This document shows, in pieces, positions 54,600 through 64,000 of a stretch of DNA of 64,000 bases; position 1 is the first letter of the stretch, and each line of letters opens with the position of its first letter. The stretch lies in NCBI GenBank assembly GCA_950295325.1, contig OX485803.1:35481554-35545553 (forward strand), read 5' to 3'. The notes beneath the pieces are model-generated. The model worked only from the letters and a program-made list of their open reading frames with translations, did no database searches and was not told the DNA's origin. The translations under genes and the position numbers were made by a program. Source of the DNA: Polytrichum commune. Lineage: Eukaryota; Streptophyta; Polytrichopsida; Polytrichales; Polytrichaceae.

Positions 54600-56377
54600 G
54601 AGCAACGTTCGGAGCCTTTTCCAAGTCCGACGAAATCCATTGCCATTCAATCATTCCATAATCATGCAAGGCGTCCCATATGACTTGATGTGTTTTCCTA
54701 ATGGACCATTGCAGAGAAGTAAAAACCAAATCGTTCCACTAGCACCAAATACTGCAAGGAAGACCGCTCCTTAAGAAAAACCATAAGGGGCAAAATCGTT
54801 CTAGTGTCTTACACAAAGGTTGATCAAAGAGGCATTGTCTTATAGTAAAAAAAAATCCATGGACCAAGGTTACTTTTTTTTGGCAAAGACTTGCCACATG
54901 ATATTAGCATCATACCATCATCCTTGTTGAGCAAGTGGATAACTGAAGAACCTATGCTCCACCGATTCCACCAATTGCACGCCATAGTGGGGACAAATTC
55001 GTCAATCTCCGCCAAGATTTTCCCGCGCCACTCATTCACCACCACAACCTTATGGATAGGTGGATCACATTTTACCATTTATGCGGTACCAACTTCTTAA
55101 GGACCACTTGCTTAGTAATCCATTTCCTCCCCATCTTGGCCGGGTATGGCAAGAAAGGAATGGCCTCTAGCCACCACCAACAAGCAGGGTCAAAAAGCAA
55201 TTGATCAAGCTTTCCAAGGAACAAATTGAATTGGGTTTGTCTACTCCCTCTTGTAAGGCCATCTACCTTAGCGCATATCATCCAACTTGAGAAGGCCATT
55301 GGTGGTGATTCATTCTTATTATTTGGTTTCCACTTTGTAAGAGTGAAGTATTGTGAGCCAACGGTATATTTGGGGAAAGTACTCATGAACTCCGCGTTAA
55401 ACTGAACATGGCCAGAGCTAACTTCCTTGAGGCAATCGGCGCTGACCACCCATTCAGATAGTATATCCTCCATATTTCTATAGAGACCAACCCATTCTTG
55501 TGAATGAAGTTGAGCACTTTGTTGGCGGAGTAACTTGTCCTGGACAAGGTCTGTAGAATTCCAACAACTTAATCCCAAAGTCATGGTAAATTCCAACAAG
55601 GGAGAATTTAGCTTTGGCATACTCCCAGTTTAGAAAATCATATCTCCCATGGTCCCAAATATCCCGAAAGTACCTCAATCTTTTCCTAAACATGGTAAGA
55701 GCCCTTCCCATAGTAATGCCCAAGTACCAATTCCGTCCTCCACCAAAGATTAAGTTGCATTATATCCTCTGAAATTGATGGAGAGAGGTACGTAACCGTT
55801 CTCGCTACTACCTTCCATAATTGGTCAACATCTTGTAGTTCCAATTGTTGCCCGAACAATGAACTTAGAAGTTTCGACATATCCCCACTTGCGGCCCACT
55901 TCCATTGGTATTTCTCCACCCATCTTGGCGGTCGTCCTTGGCCACACCAATAAGCAATGCTCTTATGCCAATTGATCTCCAAACCAGAGGCAGTGCCAAA
56001 CTTGTCCAGAATCCCAAACGGGTTATTGAAACTAGTTTTCTCCACCCTAACTTTAAATGACACATCATCAACATACTAGTTGATGATTTGTTGAGAATTG
56101 CAATAGGGGAAGGCCAATGCCCTTGAGGTTACCGATTCTCATTTTGGTGTTGCATTGCTGCGTTAAGTGCCTTTGCCGCAACGATGAATAAATAGGGGGC
56201 TAAAAAGCACCCTTGACGGACTTCTCTACGGAGTTCAAATGGCTTGGTCACTTGGTTGTCAATATTGACTGAGACCGTTGCGTCATAAAAACAAACAGTC
56301 TCATCATCATCTTGATGAAGGAGTTCGACATTCCTACCTACCTTCCCCACGAGTTGAAACATTAATGAAGAATTCAA
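54600..56377 (-). pseudogene. LINE reverse-transcriptase pseudogene
   Basis: On the minus strand the pieces follow LINE ORF2 order: FELRREVRQGCFLAPYLFIV (reverse-transcriptase motif, normally RGVRQGCPLSP) at about 56230-56180, then YVDDV at about 56065 (catalytic YxDD) right after an in-frame stop, then SGLEINWHKS, and further fragments (WVGLYRNMEDILSEWV, KWITKQVVLKKLVPHKW) down to about 54830. The frame shifts at least three times and the N-terminal endonuclease is missing. The element is dead. A CCHC-type tail was not found at its end. Confidence 0.8.
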
Positions 56378-56793
56378 AGATTCTCAAGAGCCACGGCCTA
56401 ATGGCTTTCATGTACACACGGCCTTTGTAATGATAAAATTTGTCAAAGAAGGGGGTCGATATGCCCGAACACGAACCCGGCCAAGGGAATGGGGTTTATT
56501 CCATGGTGGGTGATAGGTAGGCAACTTATGACACACACCTTTTAAGTTTGAGTCCCATCCCACGAGCCAAATGAATCTCACTCCTTTTATTATATAGTAC
56601 TCACATTTTGATAATAATAAGTAGTACGAACTTAGAAGCGCATGTGCCAAGCCCATGTCGGTAGGCCACTTGATTGGCCCGCACACTTGCCTAGCGTAGT
56701 AAATAACAACAGTTCACATGAAATGGCACCTGAAAGCTGGTACAAATGGTACATAACTCTATGAAGTTTTGGGCAATATTGTTCAAAATCTTA
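56378..56793. other. Upstream flank of the LINE pseudogene
   Basis: No gene supported. Ends at the TTA duplicated by the neighbouring MITE. Confidence 0.4.
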
Positions 56794-57067
56794 GAGCATC
56801 CTCAGTCGGTCTAGGTAAAAGCTCACTGCAAACCAAGACCTATCTTGCTTAAAATTGCTCAAAATTTAGAGGGAGTGCACCAAATCTTGCTTAAAAATGG
56901 AAAGATCCTCCCACACTCCCTCCAAATTTTTGACATTTAGAGGGAGTGTGGGAGGATCTGTCCATTTTTAAGCAAGATTTGGTGCACTCCCTCTAAATTT
57001 TGAGCAATTTTAAGCAAGATAGGTCTTGGTTTGCAGTGAGCTTTACCTAGACCGACTGAGGATGCTC
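56794..57067. mobile_element. Tourist-like (Harbinger-type) hairpin MITE
   Basis: Nearly perfect palindrome with arms of about 130 bp: starts GAGCATCCTCAGTCGGTCTA and ends with its complement, with TTA on both sides (56791-56793 and 57068-57070). The 3-bp TTA duplication points to PIF/Harbinger mobilisation. The arms differ at only a few positions, so the copy is young or kept similar by recombination. RNA from it would fold into one long hairpin. Confidence 0.92.
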
Positions 57068-57084
57068 TTAGTGTTTTCCAAGTC

Positions 57085-57600
57085 CACAACCGGTTACATG
57101 TTGTGATTTTTTGGTTTTTCTGTTTACTAATTTGAGGTATATTCTAGTGTTGGACTGGTATTGTCTTTTTGTTTAATATCGTTCGGGTATCTATAATGAG
57201 AATTTCACATGTTGTGACAGGTATGGGTGTGGGTATTTGACAATGTTTTTTTTTTTTCAATATCATTTTGGGTGTATATATATCATGCAACAACTTTTAT
57301 ACCTGGATAAAATCACCCTAGTATCAATATGGTTTAGAACGATATTGACTCTAAACAATAACTTAGGTATACAAGGATTCTCTGTCTCACCTTGACGTAA
57401 CCCATCATATATCAATCTTTGAATGGTATCATAGTTTTGATACCCATGGGCAGGTTCTTTGGTATCATTATTGATGATGTTGATTATTGATACCATTCAT
57501 TTCCTATATACTGGCCCGTCGTTGATGTATTCCATAGATTCCTCTAGAATGAAGCGTACGTTTCCTGCGGTCTTGGACTTCATCCGGTTGTTTTTCACGC
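57085..57600. repeat. Family C copy split by a family D copy
   Basis: 57085-57140 (CAACCGGTTACATGTTGTGA, TAATTTGAGGTATATTCTA) and 57535-57600 (CATAGATTCCTCTAGAATGA, TCTTGGACTTCATCCGGTTG) are the two halves of a family C unit. Family D sequence (GTTGGACTGGTATTG to CTGGCCCGTCGTTGA) fills 57143-57525. Confidence 0.7.
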
Positions 57601-57621
57601 TCAACTAGTGCATCGGTAATA

Positions 57622-57982
57622 CCCCGGGCTAGATCACATCTTCATTCAGTTGCGCCCCGCCCCCTTCCACGCCTCCTTCACTGCCCGGTCATCCTACCCA
57701 CACCTACGTGCGAACTCCCTCCTCATTGGGACTCAATGTGACAATACCTGGTCAGAATTACCAAATATTCAAGTTGACATCACTTTCATTATTCCCAAGT
57801 TAATTGATGAAGTTCATTCACATGCCAAAGGAGCTTAATGACTTTAATTGACCGGGTATTGTTACATTGGTTCCCAACGGGAAAGAGTTCCCACGCAGGT
57901 GCGGGCAGGAAGACCGGGCAGTGTAGGAGAAGTGGGAGAAGGGGGGGGGGGCAACCGAATGAAGGTGTGATCTAGCCCGGGG
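57622..57982. mobile_element. MITE with long inverted arms
   Basis: Left CCCCGGGCTAGATCACATCT and complemented right CCCCGGGCTAGATCACACCT begin arms of about 150 bp that also share ACTGCCCGGTC and ACAATACCYGGTCA. A G-run lies in the right arm at 57944-57953. The flanks CATCGGTA and CATCAGTA are similar, but the duplication does not abut cleanly. Confidence 0.75.
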
Positions 57983-57994
57983 CATCAGTACACC

Positions 57995-58203
57995 AAATAT
58001 GATATTTAGTGTGACTTACTATTTGGATTTACAGAGTGCTATATCTTTCTACTATTGAAATAATTTTTTACCAAGTAAAGTTGTCAATATTCTACAATGT
58101 CCAAACTACCAATTTAACTTGTTTTGATAAAATATGAGATGTACAGTAAATAGATATAGCATTGCGTAATTCCAAATAGTAAGTCACACTAAATATCATA
58201 TTT
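57995..58203. mobile_element. Small palindromic MITE with family A-like ends
   Basis: Left AAATATGATATTTAGTGTGA then CTTACTATTTGGA; the right end is the complement over about 50 bp, including ATGCTATATCT against AGATATAGCAT. 209 bp. Its first 18 bases match the ends of family A, suggesting shared transposase recognition. Confidence 0.8.
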
Positions 58204-59599
58204 AGTTTAGTGTAACTATGTAACGGCAGTTCTCCCCGTCCATTGCTGTAGACTCTCACTCTTACTTATCCTTAGCTTTTGCCCGGAACACAGAAGTGGG
58301 GCTCACTATTATTTTTGATCTTCTCTTAAGATAGGAGGACCCAAATGAACGGATGTCACTGACAGCTACACGGAAAATTCCAGTTAGTGCCTTTTACTAT
58401 TTAAAGTTACACAGTGCAATAAGATCTTAGTCATGGAGTGCATTTTGTACTAGCGAAAGTTCAACAAGTTGCTCATACATTATAGAACATAAATGACTTT
58501 GCATGGTAATTTATTACATTCTCGTTAAATAGTTATAGCACTGTGTAATGACAATTTATTAGGTTCTCGTTAAATAGTTATAGCAGTGTGGATTTCTGAG
58601 TATGTAACACGCACTAATTCGAATGATTAATGTTGTTGCCGATGAATCAGTTGAGTTTGAGAAATAACTAGTTGAAGTTCAAGACTTTAGGAGACGTACC
58701 CATCATTCTTTGACGAATCCATGAAATATACCTCAAATCAGTGTACAAATACCAAAAGGTGTCGGCATGTAAGCGGTTGGACTTGGAAAATACTACAACG
58801 ATTATCCCAATTAGTGCATGTTAGTATTTGGATTTATGCACTGCATAATGTCTTGCTCAGGAGCTTAATGTCTACTACAAAAGTTCAAGTGGTTTTTCGG
58901 ACACTAAATTTCTTCTGAGTTTGTTTGGTATAAAATTATATTCTCATTTACTACACTAATTGTCATATTTAGTGTCACATGGTATTTTATGTCACTATGG
59001 TAACTTTTTGGATGACGCTACTTATGAATAAGTGAACAAATGTTGTCATGGATGATGGATAAGTTCATCTATTGGCCAAAAATCCTACCTTTCTCTTGTC
59101 AGCAACTTCTCACTTAGCAATCCAACTTCAATAAACCCCCCTAGTTGACTGTAAAAGGTTCTTTCCTTAAGATGACTTTGAGAATTTCTGTAGATTGCAT
59201 ATAATTTTTTTTGTACTTGGTCGGCTCTTCATAGATTCGCTAATCTATGGAATTGTTTTGAAAAATTTCCAAGCTACTTAACCTTCTTGAAATAGGAAAA
59301 AGTTTATAAAAAGTGTCACTCTAAAGCCACATTATCTTATGACCAATTATGCCCAAAAATCTATGTAGACGTTGCAACCAAAGCTACAATAACTCACCAT
59401 TAAGATCATAAAATGCACGACCCCAAAGATTTTGATTGCATCTCACTAGACTAAGTTGGGGTCTTTATTGCTAATTCCTTGAGAAGAAACTTTTTGACTG
59501 CATTTTCCCTTTACGAGGTGAGATACAATGTGGCGACCTAGTCCAAAAAAAAAGAGTAAGCTTGACATGATACATCCATCCATCTATCCATCTACCTAC
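58204..59599. other. AT-rich intergenic stretch with repeat pieces
   Basis: 58640-58790 is a family C copy. 58955-59118 is an inverted partial family A copy (ACTATGGTAACTTTTTGGAT, CTTCTCACTTAGC edge). A CATC/CTAC tetranucleotide run lies at 59570-59611. No gene. Confidence 0.55.
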
Positions 59600-59611
59600 C
59601 TACCTACCTAC

Positions 59612-59790
59612 ATTAGAGGCGTCTATTCTTGATCGAGACCCCATCGGCAATCTACAGGGTGCTGGAAATTTGATTAGGCTGGGATTGAATTCTAATCATG
59701 CCAGAACCAATAGTGCCATGACACATGTCATGATCATGAGTGTTGAAGTGAAGAGGAATGAGCAATCATGACAAACTCTAAACATTGGCA
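59612..59790 (-). repeat. Dispersed repeat family H, possible SINE fragment
   Basis: Matches 63815-63965: GACCCCATCGGCAATCTA, AAGCTGGGATTGAATT-like, ACCAATARTGCCATGACACA. On the minus strand a TGGCACTATTGG / ATTCAATCCC pair is weakly like RNA polymerase III A and B boxes. Confidence 0.5.
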
Positions 59791-61894
59791 ATGATGATGT
59801 TGGCGTCAACTTTTGACCTCCAAAATTAACATTTTATTTTTTATTTTTTTTGAGACAGAAGGCCGACAAGCCAACGCCAAAGCACAGTTCACAATACTTT
59901 CAACTTACGGAATAAAATTACCAACTTTTTAAATTTGCAATTCTTTTTCCGATGTCTATGTTCCCTACATGGGGAAATTTGCACCGTCATCTAACTTAAC
60001 TTACTTCTTCTTCTCCAGATCTAGAGGAGGAGAATCTGGCGCCTCTAAGTTACTCTATCTTCCTCGCTCGCCGTGGAGCAGCTCTATTATGTAGGCCTGG
60101 GCCCATCACTGATTAGTTTGGCTGCCCTGCCACGCCAGGAGTTGTGACCTGCCCAGCCGGCACCCCGGCCTCATCTCTCGCTCGCAACAACAATAATCAT
60201 CTCCTCGTCGCTTCTCGCCTAGCTCACCGCTGATCAGGCAAGGCAAGGCATTGCCAAGCCAACCGGAACCTTCCCCACTTGTAGCACATAAAAAGTGCTA
60301 AAAGCTTGCCACTTCCATACACTTCGTCTGTGCACTTGCGACTTGGACATAACTGAAACTTCATAGGTCCAGTTTCAAAGTTCCGGAGCTGGAGTACTTG
60401 TCTGGCTCAGGTGCAGGCTTTTGTCAGTATTGCAGCGCCGGGACTCTTCTGTGCAGGTGAAGGCTCTGTTAGAGTGGGTGGGATGGATGGATGTGGTGTC
60501 TGTCTGTTTTGGTTTTGGTGATATGGTGAGAGTAGGAATGGTATGGTGTTGAGGAGATTTGGGCTGATCAGGAGTGTGTGTTGTAGATGTTATAGCAATT
60601 GTTGGGTAGATTGGGCTATGTGAGGTTTATGTGCTCTGAAGGGGGGTCTAGGTGAGGTTTCTCTCTCTATTGTAAAGGATACCGAGTCTTAGGTTATGTT
60701 GCAGGTGCTTTTTGCAAAAAGAGAAAATTGTGTGTGTGTGTAACTTAGTCACGTTGGGTGTGATGATGTGAACATTGAGGCTGACATGGTCGGTTTGCTG
60801 GTTTCTTCTTATGCTTGCTGCGCTTCCGCAGGTGCTCCTCTGTGAGGGAGTTGGTCTGGTCTGCGTGTGAGCGGCCTTTGAAACGTACCGAAGACGGAGA
60901 GGCTCTGTCAGTCTGTGGCGAGGAAGGTACAAAGCCAATCTATATCGCATGTGCTTTGTACGATGCTACTTAGGGTTATGTTGAATGCTGTCTTTGCGTA
61001 GAGGGTGTGGTTAGGGTAGCCTTCCTTTTTGTGGAGAAAAATCTCGGTGGACAGAGGTCGTTTGCTCCGAGGTTAGCATTGCGTCCGACGTCAAACCTTC
61101 CAGAACTGTTCCTACGGATACGGCCTTGCAATGGAGCAATGACTATCTGTATCAATTAAGGAGTGATCCCCGGATCATTGCGGACTGCAGTATTTGTTTT
61201 TGCCATGGCATCGTCATATGCCAGAGGGATGTGTTATGAAATGATATTTCTAAGGGGTTCTTGAGAATTTTCACAAATAGAAGCTGTGAGCTGGCACCAT
61301 CAAAGGATCGGATCCTCACATCCTTCTCAGTTTAAAATAGCATAAAATATGTTTGGTCTGACAAACATAATGTCGAAGATTGGAAGGAAGAGCTTTTAAA
61401 ATTGATCATTACACTAAAAAAATCTTATTGTTTTGATGATGATTGGTTGAGACTACGGATACTGTAGGTTGGCAAGCATGATATGATCTTGAAATAAGGA
61501 ATCTGAAATGCTCAAGGACAACCCAAGAAACTTGATTGCTGTTAAACCTTTCACAAACAATCAGAACCTGAATAAACAACTTCATTCAAATAACAGAGAA
61601 CTACCTCTGTAGCAAAACCCACAAATTAATCTACAGATGCCCATGATGCTTTGTTCTTGTGCAGGAATTTGCAGGCTGTTGAACCCCTCCTGATTGTAAT
61701 GTATCAACAAAAGTTGGTGAAGGACAACTCAGGATTTCTTCAATTTTTTCAAACACGAACATCATCATTTCAAGGGTAAATACTGTGTCTCAAGCAGGAT
61801 TTATTAGTGGCGAGCAAGTGACCTATGTTGGAGTCAACTAAAAATATATTTTGCAAAACTATCATTGAGAGAGGATTACTTTTCTGCGACCAAG
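59791..61894. other. Upstream region of the FkbM-type gene
   Basis: 60020-60480 is richer in GC than its surroundings, CT-rich and repeatedly CAG|GT-like, as in a 5' leader with an intron. No coding exon is supported before 61895. 60725-60740 is a GT run. Confidence 0.4.
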
Positions 61895-62923
61895 ATGACC
61901 TACCTCAATGAGTTGCAGTCTGTGAGCCGCAACATCTCGCCTCGAGTACTCTATTTTGTGATTGCAGTTCTCCTCAGTTACATTCTCATTGACTTTTCGC
62001 TCCACCATTCAGGGAACTCCCAGTGTGCCGAATTAGTGTTTGATGCTGCAAGAGCAAAATCCGAGAAAGCTAAAGTGGACACTGAGGCAGAGAATGCTGC
62101 AAAAGAAGATGCCATTTGTGGCTCCGTGCTTGGCCACCTCACGGCCGTGCCTCGTGACCTGGAGATGGATGCATGGAGCCAAATGAAATGGATTGGTTCA
62201 CCCGCGCGGTGCAAGGTGAAAGGCCAATTAATTGAAAGCTTAGATGTGCCCAACAACTTCCGGCGAGGTTTTGCGCTACGATTTGTGCACGACGTTGAAG
62301 ACAAGACGCACGTGCTTCCGTGGCTCTATGGGAGTAAAGTCGACCTAAATGTGCCGAAACGGCGTGTTTACCTTGACCTTGGTGCCAACAATTTGCACAC
62401 GAGTGTTGAGTGGTTTTTGCGCATGTACCCGTGCGATTTCACTGAAGTGCATGCATTCGAGGTGAACGTCGGATGGTTTGTCATCCCGGAACAAGGGTTT
62501 AATGAGAGCGGGAATTGGCGCCCTGAAAACCCACATGCTGTGCGTGTGAATGCGGTCCCGGGCATCCCAGACTGGATGCTCAAACGCATCAAACTCTACA
62601 ACAAGTTTGTGAATGACTTTGACGATGAGAATACAAACTCGGTGAACATCACGCGGTTCATGACGGAAACATTGAATTTGAAGGCAAGCGATACGGTTGT
62701 GGTGAAAATGGACATCGAGGGCGCCGAATGGCCGATTTTGAAGCGATGGTTGGAGGAGCCGGGGATGGCGGACATTATCGATGAGTTGTTTGTGGAGATT
62801 CATTATCACCATCCCTCCATGCTTGCTTACCATTGGGGTAAATTTGAACACACTCGAGACGAGGCAACCAACTTGATTGCTGGCCTCCGGTCGAAAGGCT
62901 ACTTCATCCATGCGTGGCCTTGA
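61895..62923 (+). CDS. Membrane-anchored FkbM-type methyltransferase-like protein
   Basis: 342 residues from ATG 61895 in a single exon; the frame is open a little upstream but has no other ATG. A membrane segment at about 17-34 with a short N-terminal tail suggests a type II endomembrane protein. The catalytic-like domain shows RRVYLDLGANNLHTSVEWF (motif I, S-adenosylmethionine loop, about 156-174), EVHAFEVN (acidic loop), VVVKMDIEGAEWPILKRWL (268-286, the FkbM signature) and IDELFVEIHYHHPSM (295-309), ending GYFIHAWP. This layout matches a plant family of FkbM-like proteins whose substrates are unknown; sugar O-methylation in the Golgi is a reasonable inference only. Confidence 0.9.
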   Translation: MTYLNELQSVSRNISPRVLYFVIAVLLSYILIDFSLHHSGNSQCAELVFDAARAKSEKAKVDTEAENAAKEDAICGSVLGHLTAVPRDLEMDAWSQMKWIGSPARCKVKGQLIESLDVPNNFRRGFALRFVHDVEDKTHVLPWLYGSKVDLNVPKRRVYLDLGANNLHTSVEWFLRMYPCDFTEVHAFEVNVGWFVIPEQGFNESGNWRPENPHAVRVNAVPGIPDWMLKRIKLYNKFVNDFDDENTNSVNITRFMTETLNLKASDTVVVKMDIEGAEWPILKRWLEEPGMADIIDELFVEIHYHHPSMLAYHWGKFEHTRDEATNLIAGLRSKGYFIHAWP

Positions 62924-63814
62924 TTTTTCATCTGCTTTTTAATGAGTTCCAAAGAGTTTAGGGTTTTTTGCGAAAAAAACTAGGAGAGAAAGAAATTCAT
63001 TCCCATTGAAGAGAGTTGTTGTGAGTTTTGGAGGTGCACTGGATCATTGCTCACCCAGTGCAAATGTTGTATTGGCACCTTGAGCTTCTCAACAGTCACA
63101 GAACTCCTCCATGTGTAATATATTTGTGATAGCATTCTGTCATATTTGTGGGCTGTGGCCCACTTGTTCAGAAGTTGATTTGCTTTTTGAGTTTGCTAGA
63201 GTTCAGCTTCTTGGAAAGCCAGTAGAGAAAGCTCATTCCCATTGAAGAGGGCTGCTGTATATGAGTTTGAGGATGCACTGTGGGAACTTCCTTCACCCAG
63301 TGCAACCTTGTACTTACACTTGAGCTATTGAATGGTCTAAAAACAGTCAAGTTTTAGGCTTTGCTCTTTGCAGGCTAGAGTCATGTATCGAATAACCATG
63401 TAGAGGATGTGAAGATGGAACTGCTGTGCTGGAATTTATTGTCCATCTCGTACCATGCACGTATTCAAGATTGAGTATAATGTTTTTTGAAAGACTTCCT
63501 CCTTTTTGCTGCCTAATGATTTGTTAATTTTCAAGAGAACATGAGGTGGAGGGTGCTAAAACCAACATTCCACCCAAAAGCAGCACCTATAAACCTCCCC
63601 ATCACCAACACTTTGCTACCTTGCACTATTCCCCATGGGAAAGGAGTGCTTGGGCCATGGAATGATGGGTTAGGTGCCATTAGTGGTGCCATCATGTACC
63701 AGCCTCCACTACTTCCATAAAAGATAGGTAGCATGCTCCTCTCTATCTCGGATCAATTCAGGGTAGATTTGGGATGGTTTGTCAATGCCTATTCTAGCCA
63801 TTCTATAGTAGAGG
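62924..63814. other. 3' flank of the FkbM-type gene with an internal duplication
   Basis: Two diverged direct copies (about 62990-63110 and 63225-63350) share TTCCCATTGAAGAG, GAGGRTGCACTG and TCACCCAGTGCAA. They lie in or near the 3' untranslated region. No further gene. Confidence 0.6.
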
Positions 63815-63965
63815 TGTGTTTTCCCAATCGGGACCCCATCGGCAATCTATAGGATACCAAAATTTCAATCAAGCTGGGATTGAATTTCGAATTGGTTGGA
63901 ACCAATAATGCCATGACACATGTCTTGGTTTTGAGTGCTATAGTGAGGAGCAATGAGCGGTTAAA
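63815..63965 (-). repeat. Dispersed repeat family H, copy 2
   Basis: Counterpart of 59612-59790 with the GACCCCATCGGCAATCTA and CATGACACATGTC blocks. Confidence 0.55.
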
Positions 63966-64000
63966 ATGAGTGGGTAGGGCAATGAAGTGTTCAACCCACA

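Noticed and set aside
1-64000. CRISPR arrays, bacterial operons or organellar insertions
   Set aside because: Repeats here are transposons or simple sequence; no regular repeat-spacer pattern, Shine-Dalgarno-led gene runs or plastid/mitochondrial genes were seen.

Overview
This window is nuclear DNA of a land plant with a repeat-rich genome. The evidence is GT-AG introns of 0.1-0.9 kb, a plastid-targeted plant-specific protein, a plant acid invertase that keeps the 9-nt plant mini-exon, TTTAGGG-type telomere-like units, and many MITEs, LINE remnants and a SINE. Base composition is about 38-40% GC except for a GC-rich block at 38.86-45.69 kb, which is one transposon. A non-flowering lineage (bryophyte, lycophyte or fern) is a guess from the mixed invertase characters; the sequence does not prove it. 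I saw no bacterial or organellar gene layout.

Host genes, all split by introns except the last: (1) + strand 4833-6287, a Cys-rich plastid protein of unknown function, rebuilt here from four exons; (2) - strand 12959-8243, a seven-exon acid invertase (GH32) with a vacuolar-type membrane anchor; (3) + strand 20893-21561, a 77-residue Yos1/IER3IP1-like ER-Golgi membrane protein in three tiny exons; (4) - strand 24580-22422, a plant O-fucosyltransferase-like (GT106-type) Golgi glycosyltransferase in two exons; (5) - strand about 36811-36347, the last exons of an unrecognised gene; (6) + strand 61895-62923, an intronless membrane-anchored FkbM-type methyltransferase-like protein. Genes 1 and 2, and genes 3 and 4, are convergent pairs. 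These genes form no operon or pathway; sugar cleavage, ER-Golgi traffic and Golgi glycosylation are ordinary housekeeping roles.

Mobile DNA fills most of the rest. The main find is nested: a complete 6.8-kb PIF/Harbinger element (TIRs, TAA target duplication, Myb-like gene, intact DDE transposase, plus a third multi-exon gene I cannot identify) sits inside the left terminal repeat of a decayed 1.41-kb pogo/Tigger element. Removing the Harbinger element and one TAA restores a pogo end flanked by TA. A second find is a 1.46-kb element at 28.32-29.78 kb with CACGGGGAGG termini. It carries a frameshifted gene of no family I know, and a related sequence at 34.9 kb looks like its empty site.

Other repeats with readable ends: a Mutator-type MITE (2375-2652, 9-bp duplication), a CACTA MITE (33146-33480, TCA duplication), a Tourist-like hairpin (56794-57067, TTA duplication), a TA-flanked MITE (27507-27912), a tRNA-type SINE (19968-20329), a foldback family present in three introns of the invertase gene, a 0.5-kb minisatellite (53.43-53.92 kb), a LINE reverse-transcriptase pseudogene (56.4-54.6 kb) and several dispersed low-copy families. 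The long AT-rich stretches between these hold no gene I can support.
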